Assembly (NCBI GenBank): GCA_021229015.1
Contig: CM037788.1
Location: 37,224,024-37,288,023, forward strand
Direction: 5' to 3'
Length of the DNA stretch: 64,000 nt
Source: Solen grandis
Lineage: Eukaryota > Mollusca > Bivalvia > Adapedonta > Solenidae
Shown piece after piece: positions 1-13,900 of the stretch. The position numbers were made by a program, and so were the translations under genes. Within the stretch, counting starts at the first letter, position 1, and every line of letters starts with the position of its first letter. The notes beneath the pieces were generated by a model. It was not told the origin of the DNA and made no database searches. It was given only the letters and a program-made list of their open reading frames with translations.

Positions 1-1851
1 CAAGGTATGTCATTTTTGACTATTATTATATACAGGGTATATGAAGGGCAATATTTGAAATAGATTTCATTATATTTACCAACAGGCATTTTGAATAGTC
101 GAGCGTGCTGTCCTCTGACTTGTTTTATTTTTCTTTCCAATTTTTCTAATCCCCCCCCCCCCTGGCTTTTAAGTAATTTATTCATATTAGACGCATGATC
201 TAGATTAAATTCCCTTTTTATTTTCTACAATAATATTTATTGTCTCTTTTCTTATTGAGCAATATTTTCCTGTTTACACTGCCTCGTATCATAAGTTTTC
301 AGTCAAACCAAACTTTCAGATTTTTTTCCTATCAGTTATATTAGAATTTTCCGCCATGCTAGGGCTTCTTTCTTCTTTAAGAATTTTACTTTCATGAATT
401 TCAAAGTAATTCTGTAAAAATATTAACCATCAAATCTATATTATAATTTTTCAATTCAATAATTTTTTTAAAAAAATTAATTTAAATTTTTGTCATTAAA
501 TCGATTTATCATATCAAATTTACTGTTAAGGTAATCCACCCATCATTAAATTGTGACCATAAACATGGTCCATCAAGTTATAGTGAATACAAGTCTATAA
601 CTCCGAGTCAGTGGATGCTTACATCTGCAGAGAAGTTTTTTTTTTAAGTATTTGAAGGAGTATGATTATTAATTCAATTATGGATGGATATCCTCACAAA
701 AGAAAACAAGAAATATCATAAAAAAGATATTCGGTTGCATGCTTTGTTGAGCTAATAGTGTAGATGGGTGTGGGAAATTATATGAAAATGAGATTTTCAG
801 AAGATTGTTTGTTATATCTTGGGTTGAAATGGAAAAAAAATGAGTACAATGTAAAAAGTAACTTTTTTTTTAATAATTTCATAATCAGTGATAACTTATC
901 TACATGAAATGAAAAACAATCAATTAATATACAGTCCTCTTCAAAAGTTATTGGCCAATTGTAAAAGGTGCAAAAACTTAAGCTAATAGGCTCACGTTTT
1001 CAGGGACTATAATCAACCATAACATTAAAAAAATAAAAAAGTAAGGTACTTTTGGGACCCAAAAATAACTAAACATAGGCTTTAAATGTATATTGATTGA
1101 TAACTTTTGGAAATTTTTATTGAGAAAGCCTCATTGTAAAATGAATATTCCTTTATAACTTGAAAATTTTGCAGAAGTAAATATTTGTGAGATTGTAAGT
1201 CACCAGCTCGTATTTAACCCTTTCCCTCATAGAGAAAACCATGAAAAGACCTATGTGAACAACATAAAACTAGATCAGCCTGCGAGTAACTCTCAGGCTG
1301 ATCAGGTTTTATGCTGTTCGCTGCTTCTCAGTGGTCTGGAAATGAGGATTTTGTAATTAAATTTGGTAAGGTTTAACTGTGGTTTTCTGCAGATCAGGCT
1401 TTATGTGGTACCTATTCAGTGCGTCAAAATGAGTCTATATGAGGGAAAGGGTTAATTCCGGTACCGTTACATAGCAAACAATCAGTATCTCTGATTTTGT
1501 ACACATTTTTCATGTCCAGTTAAATTTGTGAGAAGTAAATAAACCAGCCTAGACCATCAGCAGATGAAAACACTGCCTTAAGGCAGGTGCACTTGGAATT
1601 TCTGATCATTTCTGATTGGTCGAAATCCGGTGAAAATCTGGGTCAAGAGCAAAAATATATTGCTGCTTCCGAAAAATATCAGAAAGGACATAGTCAGGCT
1701 CGAAAGAGGGGAGGGGTGTTTTTCAGAGGCCAAAATTATGCCGGTGGTATTATAAGCACGTGCGTGGTGTTCTTTTTTGGTGCTACATCCCTATCAGACA
1801 TTAGCCACAAAAACAACCTGCCAACCAGCATTGTGTATATTTTTGTTTCAG
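1..1851 (+). other. intron of the EGF-receptor gene (5' part off-window)
   Basis: The first recognisable exon opens at 1852 with a split codon, so this stretch is the end of an intron whose 5' exon lies outside the window. It is AT-rich with short homopolymer runs and holds one complete TTAA-flanked MITE at 1218-1451. No convincing coding exon was seen in it. Confidence 0.6.
1214..1455. mobile_element. piggyBac-like MITE, copy 1 (TTAA target duplication)
   Basis: A 234-bp element (1218-1451) starts CCCTTTCCCTCATA and ends with the complement TATGAGGGAAAGGG, and is flanked on both sides by TTAA (1214-1217, 1452-1455). The inside holds an imperfect palindrome around CAGCCTGCGAGTAACTCTCAGGCTG. 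TTAA duplication plus CCC-type termini is the piggyBac signature; no transposase is encoded, so it is non-autonomous. Other copies lie at 11832-12073 and 42401-42617. Confidence 0.75.
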
Positions 1852-1924
1852 ATTGTGCAGAACAGCAGTTCCTTGTTAGTGGGACATGCCAGGACTGTGC
1901 CTGCAACTGGACTAACTCCAAAGA
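1852..1924 (+). CDS. EGF-receptor exon a (first in window)
   Basis: Acceptor TTTGTTTCAG and donor GTGAGG frame this exon. It encodes CAEQQFLVSGTCQDCACNW, a Cys-rich piece starting inside a codon and ending phase 2. It joins in frame to the next exon, giving DCHATNGMCMCKPGY across the junction. Confidence 0.75.
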
Positions 1925-4900
1925 GTGAGGGGTTTACACTTGTCTACACAAATGTTACTGAATTCGTGTATTTACCAATATTTACACACTTGCCTACACG
2001 CTTTTATACAGTGATTTCACATCCGTTAACACATTTGCAAAATACTCATCTTTGCAAAAAATTAGACACCCACTTTCTAAAATGACGTTTTTACACACAT
2101 TTTGAATCTACATACATACCATTGTAAAAATTAATTGAATATGTACACAACTCTGTACAAATATGACACAAACTGTCTTGTAAATGCTTACACAATTGTT
2201 AAACATACCCATGTATTATCTGACTACACAATCGTTAAGACATTTGTCTACAGTTGTTCACTATTCATCTAGACGATTGATCTATTTGCATATATTTTTC
2301 TACATAACTTACATGTAAATAATGTCACAACAGCCATATTTACATGGTCAGACTTTTCATCTGGCCTTATTCGCAAACCATACGTTCCATTAGTAATACG
2401 TGTATGTTCAAAGGTCATAAAAACGTCTCGAAAACTGCAACGCATCTATGCTCTGTCTAAAAAGAAAATGCGAATTAAATAACCATGTACAAAAAATGTT
2501 ATATGCACATACTGATTCAAATAAAAATGCATAGCCCATATATGTGCAACCGAATTGTATTAATGTAAGTGTCATTTGACATATATTGATTGACTGTTGT
2601 AAGGGTACCCGATAAAAAGCCTGCACATATGCATTCTTTTTTTAGAAGGAGTATATATTAACTCAGTATCACGGACAGTTTCAGATTTTGCTGTGAAAAT
2701 TAATGACTGGACAGTGTACTGTATTGCTCTAACCCGGATTTGTCCGAGTTCCGTCCACAATAAATTCAAATTTTGACAACCATGGTGTTTAAGAATGTGC
2801 TTTTCGTCTTTTCTTATGCAGTTGCCATGCAACAAACGGGATGTGCATGTGCAAGCCAGGATACAGAGACAGTAGATGTGAGTCTATGTGCCAGATGCCG
2901 TACTACGGGCAGGACTGTCGCGAGGAATGTCTCTGTCCCCATGGAGACTGCGATCCAGTAACGGGTGTCTGCACCGTCTGCTATCCTGGTTACTTTGGCG
3001 ACAATTGTGACACGGAATGTCCTGCTGATAAATGGGGGAGTAACTGTGCCAACAAGTGTCTCTGTAAGAATGCGGCGGTGTGTCACAAAACGACTGGCTT
3101 CTGTGAATGTAAGCCGGGATTTCAAGGTAAGCTAATCAAAATTATCTGTTCTTATATGCTCAGTCAGAATAGAAAATGCGCACAACTCTTTGTTGTATTA
3201 AATGTTATCTCCATATAACGTTTTCCTACAGACATTTCATGACACTTTACACTTATATACTAAATGTATGTGCTTTATTTAATTATGTATGTATTACAAT
3301 AATCATTTATGAACTACAGACTGTTTTATCAAGGCACAAATAAAACAAGTTAAATGATAAACACACTACCATCGCTTGTATTTATGTAATTTGATGTCAA
3401 CCTTCCTCATTTACTTCCAAAAATGTTTACTCAGATAATTATATACTACACAGGAACTTACTGTGAGGAACCATGCATGGACGGTTACTATGGGGGCAAC
3501 TGTTTAAAGCCATGTTCCTGTAACCCACAGACGTCAACCTGTGACCCATTCGATGGACGGTGTCTTTGTAGACCAGGTAACATTTATCGATGTTTTGTGA
3601 CTATGTTTAGAAATTGCATGTTTTGCAATAGCTACACTGCGGTAAGAGGTAGTCAGTCGTCTACACAAAATAATACATGATCTTATTTGGTTTTATATTT
3701 TTTCACAGTAGAAATTTTGGAAAGGTGCACTCTTACACTTAAAGCAAACCCTCTTTTTTATGTTTGAGGAATACATCATTCACTCTGGTTTAGTGAATGT
3801 CATAGGGGTAAGTCATGCGAGGGGTGTTCGGAAATACCCGGACTTTTTGCTCTTTATCAAAAAGCGTTTTCAATATTTTTTCATTCTTTTTCGAAGTATT
3901 CCCATCTACGTCCATACATTTTTACCATCTTCGTGGAAGCTTTGGTATTCACTCTTCATAGATACATGGTGTAAACCTACTGCTGGGTTACAGATTAAAG
4001 AGGAATTGATTGCCGGCTTGTTCTGAAATTTGTTCCAGGCGAGCTTTATTTCTGAGCTTTTTGTTCCTCCATTTTCTCTCATGCATGTACTTACCATGTA
4101 AAATATTCGAAACTTATTCGTATAGACGCTTTCCTAATGAAAATTAACAAAGCGATTTATATTCGATAAAAGTAGGTTTCACTCGAGTAAAATACATGTA
4201 GAAAGATGCACGTGGGGACGCCAAGATCATTAAAAGTTTGGGAATTTTCCAACCATCCTTCTATTTCTTTAATTAAAATTAATCACAGACATGAATGTGC
4301 TGCAACGTTTGCACTAAAATAGAATATCATTTTGCATGTGAACATTTACTTTGACGGATTTTAGCATCAGTTTCTTAACTCAAGAGCCGAATTCACATGT
4401 AGCAGCAATGAAATAATCTTTGATTTAAGGTATTTTGGAAGATCAGTTCTGATTACTTCTTGAATATGGCAAGTCAAGAAATAATACATTTTGGTTGTTT
4501 ACATTACCTGCGTAGCATGACAGATGGGCGTGTCTTCCATACATCAGCCATTTCTTTCCCAGGGTTCCGTGGATCGAATTGTGATAAGACATGTGAGGAG
4601 GGAAGGTACGGGTTCATGTGTCGACAAACGTGTAAGTGTGACTCGGCAGGCAGCCAAGGATGTGACCCTATAACTGGCAGCTGTATTTGTCGTTCCGGCT
4701 GGGCAGGTATGTGTTGTCACTGTCTCTTGGTCACAACCGATAAATAACTACATGTAATTCCATGGACGGATCCAGTGACGGATTCTTCCTCCTTAAGAAA
4801 TTGTCCTTAATGATTACTGATTCGTTTTGACTAATTACTGCATATTCCAGAATTGAAAAAAATACAACTGCTTATCTATGTATTCAGTGTGCAAGACACT

Positions 4901-7900
4901 TCAGTTGGTCTCATTCTAAATTTTAACTTCTGCATCTTCGTTCTTCGTCCGGTATTTGTAATTCGACAAGATTTGCTTTTTGTAATATGAATAATTATGT
5001 ACTTTTTCACAATATGTTTAGCATTTTTTACGTTTGTGTAAGATGTGTCCGATGTTGATGTGCAATATGTACATCTTCCACGTGTGTAACTCTGTATGTT
5101 GAATATTTAATGTTGATGTGCAATATGTACATCCTCCATGTGTGTAACTATGTATGTTGAATATTTAATGTTGATGTGCAATATGTACATCCTCCACGTG
5201 TGTAACTATGTATGTTGAATATTTAATGTTGATGTGTGAGATGTATATCCTCCACTTGCAAATTGTGTACGCTGTAAACCATTTGTTGAGGAGTTTTAAC
5301 TCGTGCATATGCCCCAGGTGTGAAATGCAACTCGAGGTGTCCATCACATCGCTGGGGCGAGGACTGTGGCCAGGATTGTCAGTGTAATGGACGAGGATCA
5401 TGTGACCCTAGGACTGGCGAATGTGTCTGCTATCCGGGTTATCAAGGATACTCTTGTGAAGAAAGTAAGTATTTCGAAAAGTGATGTATCTTTAAGTTAG
5501 TATTAGCATGAAATATGTCAAATTTTGTAAGTTTTGTACCAGACTGTATTTTAAGGCTAGTTTTTTCTAGGCTGTATTTTTTTGGACAGTTCTTGAGCTT
5601 TTGAGGACCTTAATATCTTTAAGTAGCTCGAATTAAGCCATTTATGATTTTTATTTATAACATTAGCAAGTCATTTTCACATCTTAAAAGACATCTTACC
5701 TTCATCCTGATTACACTTTGTGTACATGAACTTTACCTTTCTTACAGCTTGTGATTCTGGTTTCTATGGATACAATTGTGCACAAAGGTGCCCTAAATGT
5801 CCAGGGTCAACTGTTTGTAACTTCCAAACTGGAGAATGCCTACAAGACGAATGTAATTCTGGGTTCAGAGGACAAGACTGTCGTTTACGTAAGTACAGGT
5901 GTCATTCTGCAAGATAAGAATTCGCAGTAGTTTTTTTTTTTTCCTTAAAAGTTAAGACTGTCAATTCAAACGACATTGTGCAAAGTAAGAGCTCATGATT
6001 TCATTTATTTAAATGTTTTATCCCTTTATCAATTGTAAATTCTTTGTCGTATCAAGTCATTTAATTGTATGATGTGTATTTTTATTTCGAAAGCAAATAT
6101 GTTTAACTTGACTATTTGAGTTTACCGTCGCTTCGACAGTATTTACAAATATATTTAAGAGATTGCGTGTTACCAAAAATAGGTAGGGGTTAAAAGCAAA
6201 AGTTGAAATTTAAGAGCTATTTCTACAATTTTGTTTGCAATTGAGTGTATTAACTTCCTTTCATGCATTAATCATGTACAAGTGACTTAAAATTTTGTAA
6301 AATCTGCATAAAAGTTCTGCGTAGAAACTCTTTATTTATCGAATTTTCAAAGGTAGATTGTGATAGTAAGGTAACACAATTGATATTTTTCTTAACACAG
6401 TTGAATTAAGCATGTTCCATTTAGCAGCTTATATCCAACTATGTAAAGAAGATCATGTGTACGTTAAAAAGGAAGCAAATACAAGATAACGAAATACGCA
6501 CAAAATTAAAAATGTATATTATCTGTTTGTCGCGATCTCTAGAACACAATGATGGCATTATGGGTTATGTGGACTTTATTTTAGCGCCTTACATGATCCT
6601 TTTTCAAACCTTGTCTCATAAATGAAAAATAAAAGTTCTGTCTATCTAGATATGTAGGTTATTTCCGGGCATTTTGGTACATTAAACAACACACACATGC
6701 ACAAACACACACATAGTTGTAGAGTCATTCACTTGGATGAAGGGCCACCGTGGCCGAGAGGGTAAAGTCGCTGACTTTAACACGCACTCAGCTCTTCACC
6801 GCGTGGGTTCAAATCCCGGCAGGGTCATTCGGATTTTCATGTGAGGAAGCCTTCCAGCTGGTTTGCGGTAGGTCGTTGGTTCTACCTGCTTGCCTCCGTG
6901 CATACGGGGTCTTCCTCCACCTGTAATTAGCTGGACGTCGCTATATGACTGAAATACTGTCGAAGCGACGGTTTACTCAAATAGTCAAGTCACTTGGATG
7001 AACAAAACCTTCAGATAGTACTTATATATTGCACTGTACACAGCGTGCCCCCAGGGCTCTTGGGGACCGGCATGTAGACTACGTTGTTCAGACGTTTGTG
7101 ATGTGCGATACAGTGTTGGGTGTGATCCTGTGCAGGGAATGCCGTGCATATGTGACGACCGCCACGAGGGACCAACATGTTCATGTGAGTTGAATTTATA
7201 CTCAGATACGCCTGAGAACTTTCGTATCATTCATTGTCTCAATTTAAAGAAGCACCTGGCTTTTTGTTACTTTATCTTTTTCCATGTTATGTGTGGTCCT
7301 TTCTTTCAAATGAGTACTGTCCCTATTATTATTGTCCCATTTAAAACTTAGTTAAATCTACATTTGCAGACACTATCTGGATTTATTAGCAAAATCATAA
7401 CAAGAAAAGTCCACTATATGGGTAACATACGTGATTAGCTTAATTTAATCTTATTTATGCAGGTTTATTAATTAAAACTATAAACTAAAGTTGAATGCAT
7501 GCCAATGCATGATTATATTGAAACTAGCTTTTTATGTGTGACAATTACTTCCGGAGAAATTCAAGTCTTGTCTGTTTTAACTAGTCACCTTAGTAATGAC
7601 CCGTCCTATTGAGTTGATTCAAAGCTCATAAAAATAACTAAAAGGCTGGTTTGTTTTTAAATTCTTAATCATGGATGATGCATTTAAGGAATTTTATAAT
7701 ACAAATGTTAACAGTTTCTCTTTTTCGTATTACAGTTGAGATTGGATACGGTGTCTTCAGTAACAGAAAATCGGAGGAGGTAACTGAAGAGAAAAACTTG
7801 ATGGGCCCACTAATAGCCGTGGTTTCCATAGCAGGGCTTCTACTTATTGCGCTCATCATCTTGATCGTGCTCTTCTACAGGAGGAAGGTGCGAAGATTGA

Positions 7901-10900
7901 AGGAAGAGGCTTACAGAGTACGCTACGAGGCCAACGGCCATGCCAATGGTCATGCTGGTGAACAAACACCCGTCCAAAGTAGGTCATCAAAGGACATGAA
8001 TAATGAATTGAAACTGACGAGAATCAAGCTGCATTTCGTTATTTCTTTTTATTGATGGATGACATGACCGTAAACACCTTAATCACGTCAGCACTATATT
8101 TGAGTTAGAAACTTGACGTATATATGTGATACAAAGTTTTTTTATGTTTTTACTGTCTTCAAAGTTTATTTACTAAAATTCAGTTTTGTAGTAAACATTG
8201 TGATAAAGAAAATCAATAATTTTAATCAGCAGTAAATTACTTTTTTTTGTTCAGCTAAGGACATCATCTGAAGCTGATCAATACTACAACCCATTCAAGC
8301 TAAATCATTGCAATTAGCTTTGCAGCTATTTCTACTATTGTTTTGTAGATGGAAACGCAGTAGGTGTGGCCAATCCGATGTACAGGGAACAGAACCTGAA
8401 TAACGATCTACGCTACCCGAATCTAACCCAGAGGACTGTCCTTCCACGGCCAAGACGCCAGCAGGCAAGATCAAGTGATGATGACGATGACGACTTCGAT
8501 GATATTGCAGCTGAAAAACTGCGCGTCAGCTTGGGTCCTAATGAAAACAGTGGCTATAATGATGATGACGACGGGAGATATACAACTCTGAAGTCTCTCA
8601 GGTCCGACTGTGAAGGTGGAGCAATGGCCGCTGGGAATGATTGTAAGTAAGAGCCTGTCGACTGTTGCTAGATATACTTGTTAATGCAAGTTTTCATTTT
8701 TCCTAATGAATATTAAAGCACCTCATTTATCCATTATATATTTTTTTCTTTTCTGTTCATGGCTATGTCAACTTTTCACAAACATTATCACAAAGGGACC
8801 CATAAACCATTGACCACAACATATCCAAGAACAGATATAAGATAATCTGATTTGAATATACATGTTATCGTTGGGAAGATCAATAAGGATTGGCATACTT
8901 ACTTTTTTCATGAAAAGGGAAAATGTGCTTTAAATAAGACATCAAGAAATAATCTCTTTCAGGTACTCACTTTTCAAGCTATATAAACCAATAGAAATAT
9001 GTATTCTATATATAATCTATTTTTGATATAAATATTTCAGTGTTATGATATCGCATGGATATCATCTCAGTCCTTGCCAGTTTTGCACCACGTGTATACG
9101 CCTTTCATTAATTTTAAGTAATACTTGCACAATATATAATGCATAAAGAAACTGTTGTTGAGATATAACGGCATAGTGGTGGTCATCCTGTTGACCATCC
9201 ACATCTCAGATAAAGGATTTATCAGGATCTTAGACTTTGTAACTGTAGTTTTTGTATTGGTTACATTGGCCATGTTTTAATCTAATGCATTGTTGTTATT
9301 CTAACACAATGTTATGGCATGTAATATACGATGAACAAATAGAATATAGCCTGCATATGTTTTATCAATTTTTAATTAAAACCTGTGTTTTACAGATTAC
9401 ATAGTTGTTTTTTTCAAATCTCGGATGCCTGCTATGATTAATAATGCATGTACTTGTTTTGAAGAAAGTAATATCAGATACACAACCATATCGATTGATT
9501 CTAGTCTACATGTTTTATCTTTTGGTTTCAGATAATGTCAACAAGCAATCCTACCAGGATAAGTTGACAGATAAAACGATTGGCTTCACGGGTCCAAAGG
9601 TGCCAAATCAAGAACAAGGGTCAAGGCCATCAACGAATCAAGAGCAGGGCAACGCCTCTTATAGCAACCACACATATGGTGAGCGAATGTCTTAGTTTAA
9701 ATCCATTTTGAAATCTGTTTTAATTTTGTGTTAAATGATCACCTTCTTCTCTAATGACAGGGGTGTAGCTATGGTGACATTTGAACTAATGGACAATATA
9801 TTTACTGCTTTATAAATTACTTCTTTGTTTCTTTTAAGCAAACAGTTAATCTGTAACAGCTAGAAATTGATATCTACACCCCTGGCAATCCCTGGGGAAT
9901 GAGGGTCAGTTTTGTGTTCATTTGATTAGAGTTATAATAGTAAATTGATATCAAAATTGTAGTTTTGTGCTTTTTTTATCCTGCTGTTGTAGAAAACATT
10001 TATTTCAAGTTTTAACCCTAAATTTTGTTTTTATATTTTTGTACTTTCTTGAACATTTCTTCAGTTTTAGCATCCTTTTTCTTATTATCTTTAATTACTA
10101 TACATGGAAAGAAAAATCACTTAATATGCACATACCAATACGTGCATATTTTATTATATCACGTTATGTCTTATTATAGTATTGGTGCCTTTTCCGATAC
10201 TTGTTTATGATATTCCCATTTCTATCTGATATAACTTCTACGAATAGTTGATAGCACTCATCTTAATAGATATTTAAGGTTACATCTTCAAAGATATCGT
10301 TAGACAGTTTGCTAACTCTTTTGCTTGGAATTCAGCTTAATAGGGTAGTTCTAGGACTGATTTGCCGGGTATCAGGATAATGTGACTGGGTGTGGTCATC
10401 ATACCACATGTCTACGACGTAATACACCATATCTGTATCAAGAAGACAATAACTAAAATACTGTCGGCTTGATTTTAAACCCAATAAATAACAGGTTGCT
10501 AACATACTTACACTTTAAATCAAAAGGCTGAAGGAGGGGTGTACGAGTAACGAATAAGAATATATGATTATATTAACAAAACAACTGATTTAAAATATTC
10601 CATTCCTGTGTTAGATTAACATGAATGCACATGTATATCGATTTTGCTAATACATATAATAAATAACAATGTACACTGTTATCAAGATTAATGACTTTTT
10701 TAAAATAAAATTATCAAGAGTCAGTAAGGTTATAATGTAAGTATTGCATTTCTGTTAACACTGTGCATAATACAATGTTTTGTTGTCCCTACCATGGTGT
10801 ATTAGATTTAATGATAAACTGTGGCCTATAATTTTGCATGCTTGGCATTTCTAATATTTCTTTCCGTTAACTCTCATAGTTTCAGGGTTGAGCGACGATT

Positions 10901-13900
10901 CTGCAAAGCAATGATTCTATCCTCTGTGTGCTCATATGTAAGTTTCCTGTAGGTGAAGGTTGCTTTCATAATCACAGCTCATACTTCTTCTGTCTTCTTT
11001 CAAATTAGTATTTTTTAAACACAAATGAAACTGTTATGTTAGTAGATTGACTTGAAGGTATAAAACAACATCACCAGTCTGTAAGTATCGTTGAAACTTG
11101 TAGATGAATGGCTCTCTTAATGAGATCTGTTCATTGGCAGTGTTAAGAATATTGTTCCGATTAGATTTAAATACGTTATCTGTTTTTGTCCCCCAGTTAT
11201 TTATACATGTATCGGCCTTGGGGAGTTAAAGTATGCATGTTATAGAGGATTCAGTGTCGTATAAGGAGTTTCGCGTACTGCTTTTTGGCGACTCCATGGT
11301 GAAATGGTGCATCCATGTATGAATGTCATTATTTATGACTATGTTTTGATTGACGTTGGTATGTTCTTTTTGTATATCGAATGACACTATGACTTGATGA
11401 TTCACCCTGGACAAGTTCCATGTTAATGCATGCGTTTTCATTAGAAAAATTGCGGTCACGTGGTGACACCCTATATTTCTGTCAGTAGAAATACAAATAA
11501 GGGTAGACAAAATGGCGTTTAAAATGAAGAAAATTACAAAATATGACTAAGAAAATGTGTCGATGAAACAAATTAATCATTAGTTTTGGTACTGACCCAA
11601 CACGAAAATAAAGGAATCAGCAATGTCTACAGTGGACCACTATAACATTAATGACCCACTTTACTTCCGTGCAAGGTCAGTAATAAACCCAATAATCAAT
11701 AATATATTTATTGGTTTCGATGACTCATTTAAGTCTTGAAGTAACCATGGAGAGTGATGATATTTAAACCTTTCACTCATATAGACTCATTTTGACGCAC
11801 TCAATAGGTACCACATAAAGCCTGATCTGTCTTAACCCTTTCCCTCATATAGACTCATTTTGACGCACTCAGTAGGTACCACATAAAGCCTGATCTGCAG
11901 AAAGCCAAACTGAAACCTTACCAAATTTAATTGTAAAATCCTCATTACCAGACCACTGAGGAGCAGCGAACAGCATAAAACCTGATGAGCCTGCGAGTTA
12001 CTCGCAGGCTGATCTGGTTTTATGCTGTTCGCATAGGTCTTTTCATGGTATCCTCTATGAGGGAAAGGGTTAAGTATTTGCTGGGTGTGACCTTGTGATA
12101 ATCGTGATGTTGTCATTATTTACACAGTAAATGACAGTCTTTGTTTATTGAGTGTATATTTCCATATGGTTACTCATTTTCTTCATAAAATGATATTTAA
12201 CTGCTTATATTTCGATGGTATATTAACGTCTTTATAAAATGTCGGTATTCCATGGACTATTGATTTTACAATAATACCATAATGCATGCTTAATGATTTT
12301 GGTTCTCTTGTTATTGGGTTGTACTTCTGTTTCATTGATGTAAAATTCGTACATGTGTTTTTTATTTTTTTTTTTAAAATTTTTAATGATTATTCTTTAG
12401 ATGTTGGGATGTGCGATATAATTCTGTTTAATGAAGTATTACTGAGATCAAGGGAAATTACTTACTTGTTTGTCAACAACTAGACGAGTGCGTTTTCATT
12501 AAAAGGCAAGAACTTTGTCCATTTAATACATGTAATTCAAAGTCCAATTATATGTTAAGGCCATCGGTATAATCTAGACATTTTGAACGTATGCGTTATG
12601 TAGAAGTAACAATAGAAATACTTTAGTATGTATTTGAACCATGTTCTTTTATCATAGTGATAAATGTTTAAAAGAGCATACCGAAGGGCTAAATTATTAA
12701 ATTATATTAACAGTCACACACTTTTGCTGTTTATCTTCTAAACCTATATCTTACTTCTGGCAAATCTTCATTGACTTGGGGATATACAATTTATTATGTA
12801 GCATCACTTGTAAAACATTTAATAAAGCACCAGTGCTATGTTTTAACTAATTTTAGTTGTAAAAGAAATTTATTTTTTAAACATATCATTTGTTTGAGTT
12901 GGAAAAATTCCCCTAAAGATTTATAAATTTCGAATGCACATCATATTGTTTTCTGAAAAAGGTTATTATCAAATATAATACTCGTATATATTGAGTGCAT
13001 ACTTCCTGTTCCAACAGAGTATATTGATGTATATGTTACTGAAATTATATAGCAAAAGTTTGTTAATTTGTGGGATTGGTGTGGGTTAGAATTTTTTAAT
13101 AGAGATGATCTAGTAATGGAGCTTGTTCGTAAAACAATTACAGCCATTAGAAATGATAATTTTAGGATATCAGTATTGCGGTTAAAGGTTTTACGTGCTA
13201 AAAGTAATTTTCAGCTTAACTATATTTGCGCCTAAGTTACAAAAGGTGAACTCCTTTAGCCCTCGGAAGAACATTCATGTGTATGACATAGTTACTTATA
13301 TTTGGATATTGTTAAAGTATATTTTTCTTACCAGCGAGTTAAAAAAATATTTGTTACATTTCACATAGCCTTTTAATTATTTTTGGTTGTATTGCTTGAA
13401 TATCTACACATGTCTTATGGTGAACCGGACGCATATTAGTAAGAATCATTATACCCCCCACAAACGTAGTTTGGGGGGGGGATATATAGGAGTCACCATG
13501 TCGGTCCGTCGGTCCGTCCGTCCGTCCGTCTGCAGTTTTTTTTGTCCACGCTATTTCTCAATAACTACTGGATGGATTTCAATCAAACTTTATAGAAAGC
13601 TTCACTGGTGAGCATAGATGTGCATATTATGAAATTGTTACGGTTGATTGACTTTCTTTTGAGTTAAGGCCCATTGCTGATTTTCTGGAGTTTTCTTTGT
13701 CCACGCTATTTCTCAATAACTACTGGATAGATTTCAAACAAACGTCATAGGAAGCTTCAATATCAAGCACAGATGTGCATATTATGAAATGGTTACGGTT
13801 GACTGATTTTCTTTTGAGTTATGGCCCTTTGCTGATTTTCTGGAGTTTTCTTTGTCCACGCTATTTCTCAATAACTACTGGATAGATTTCAAACAAACGT

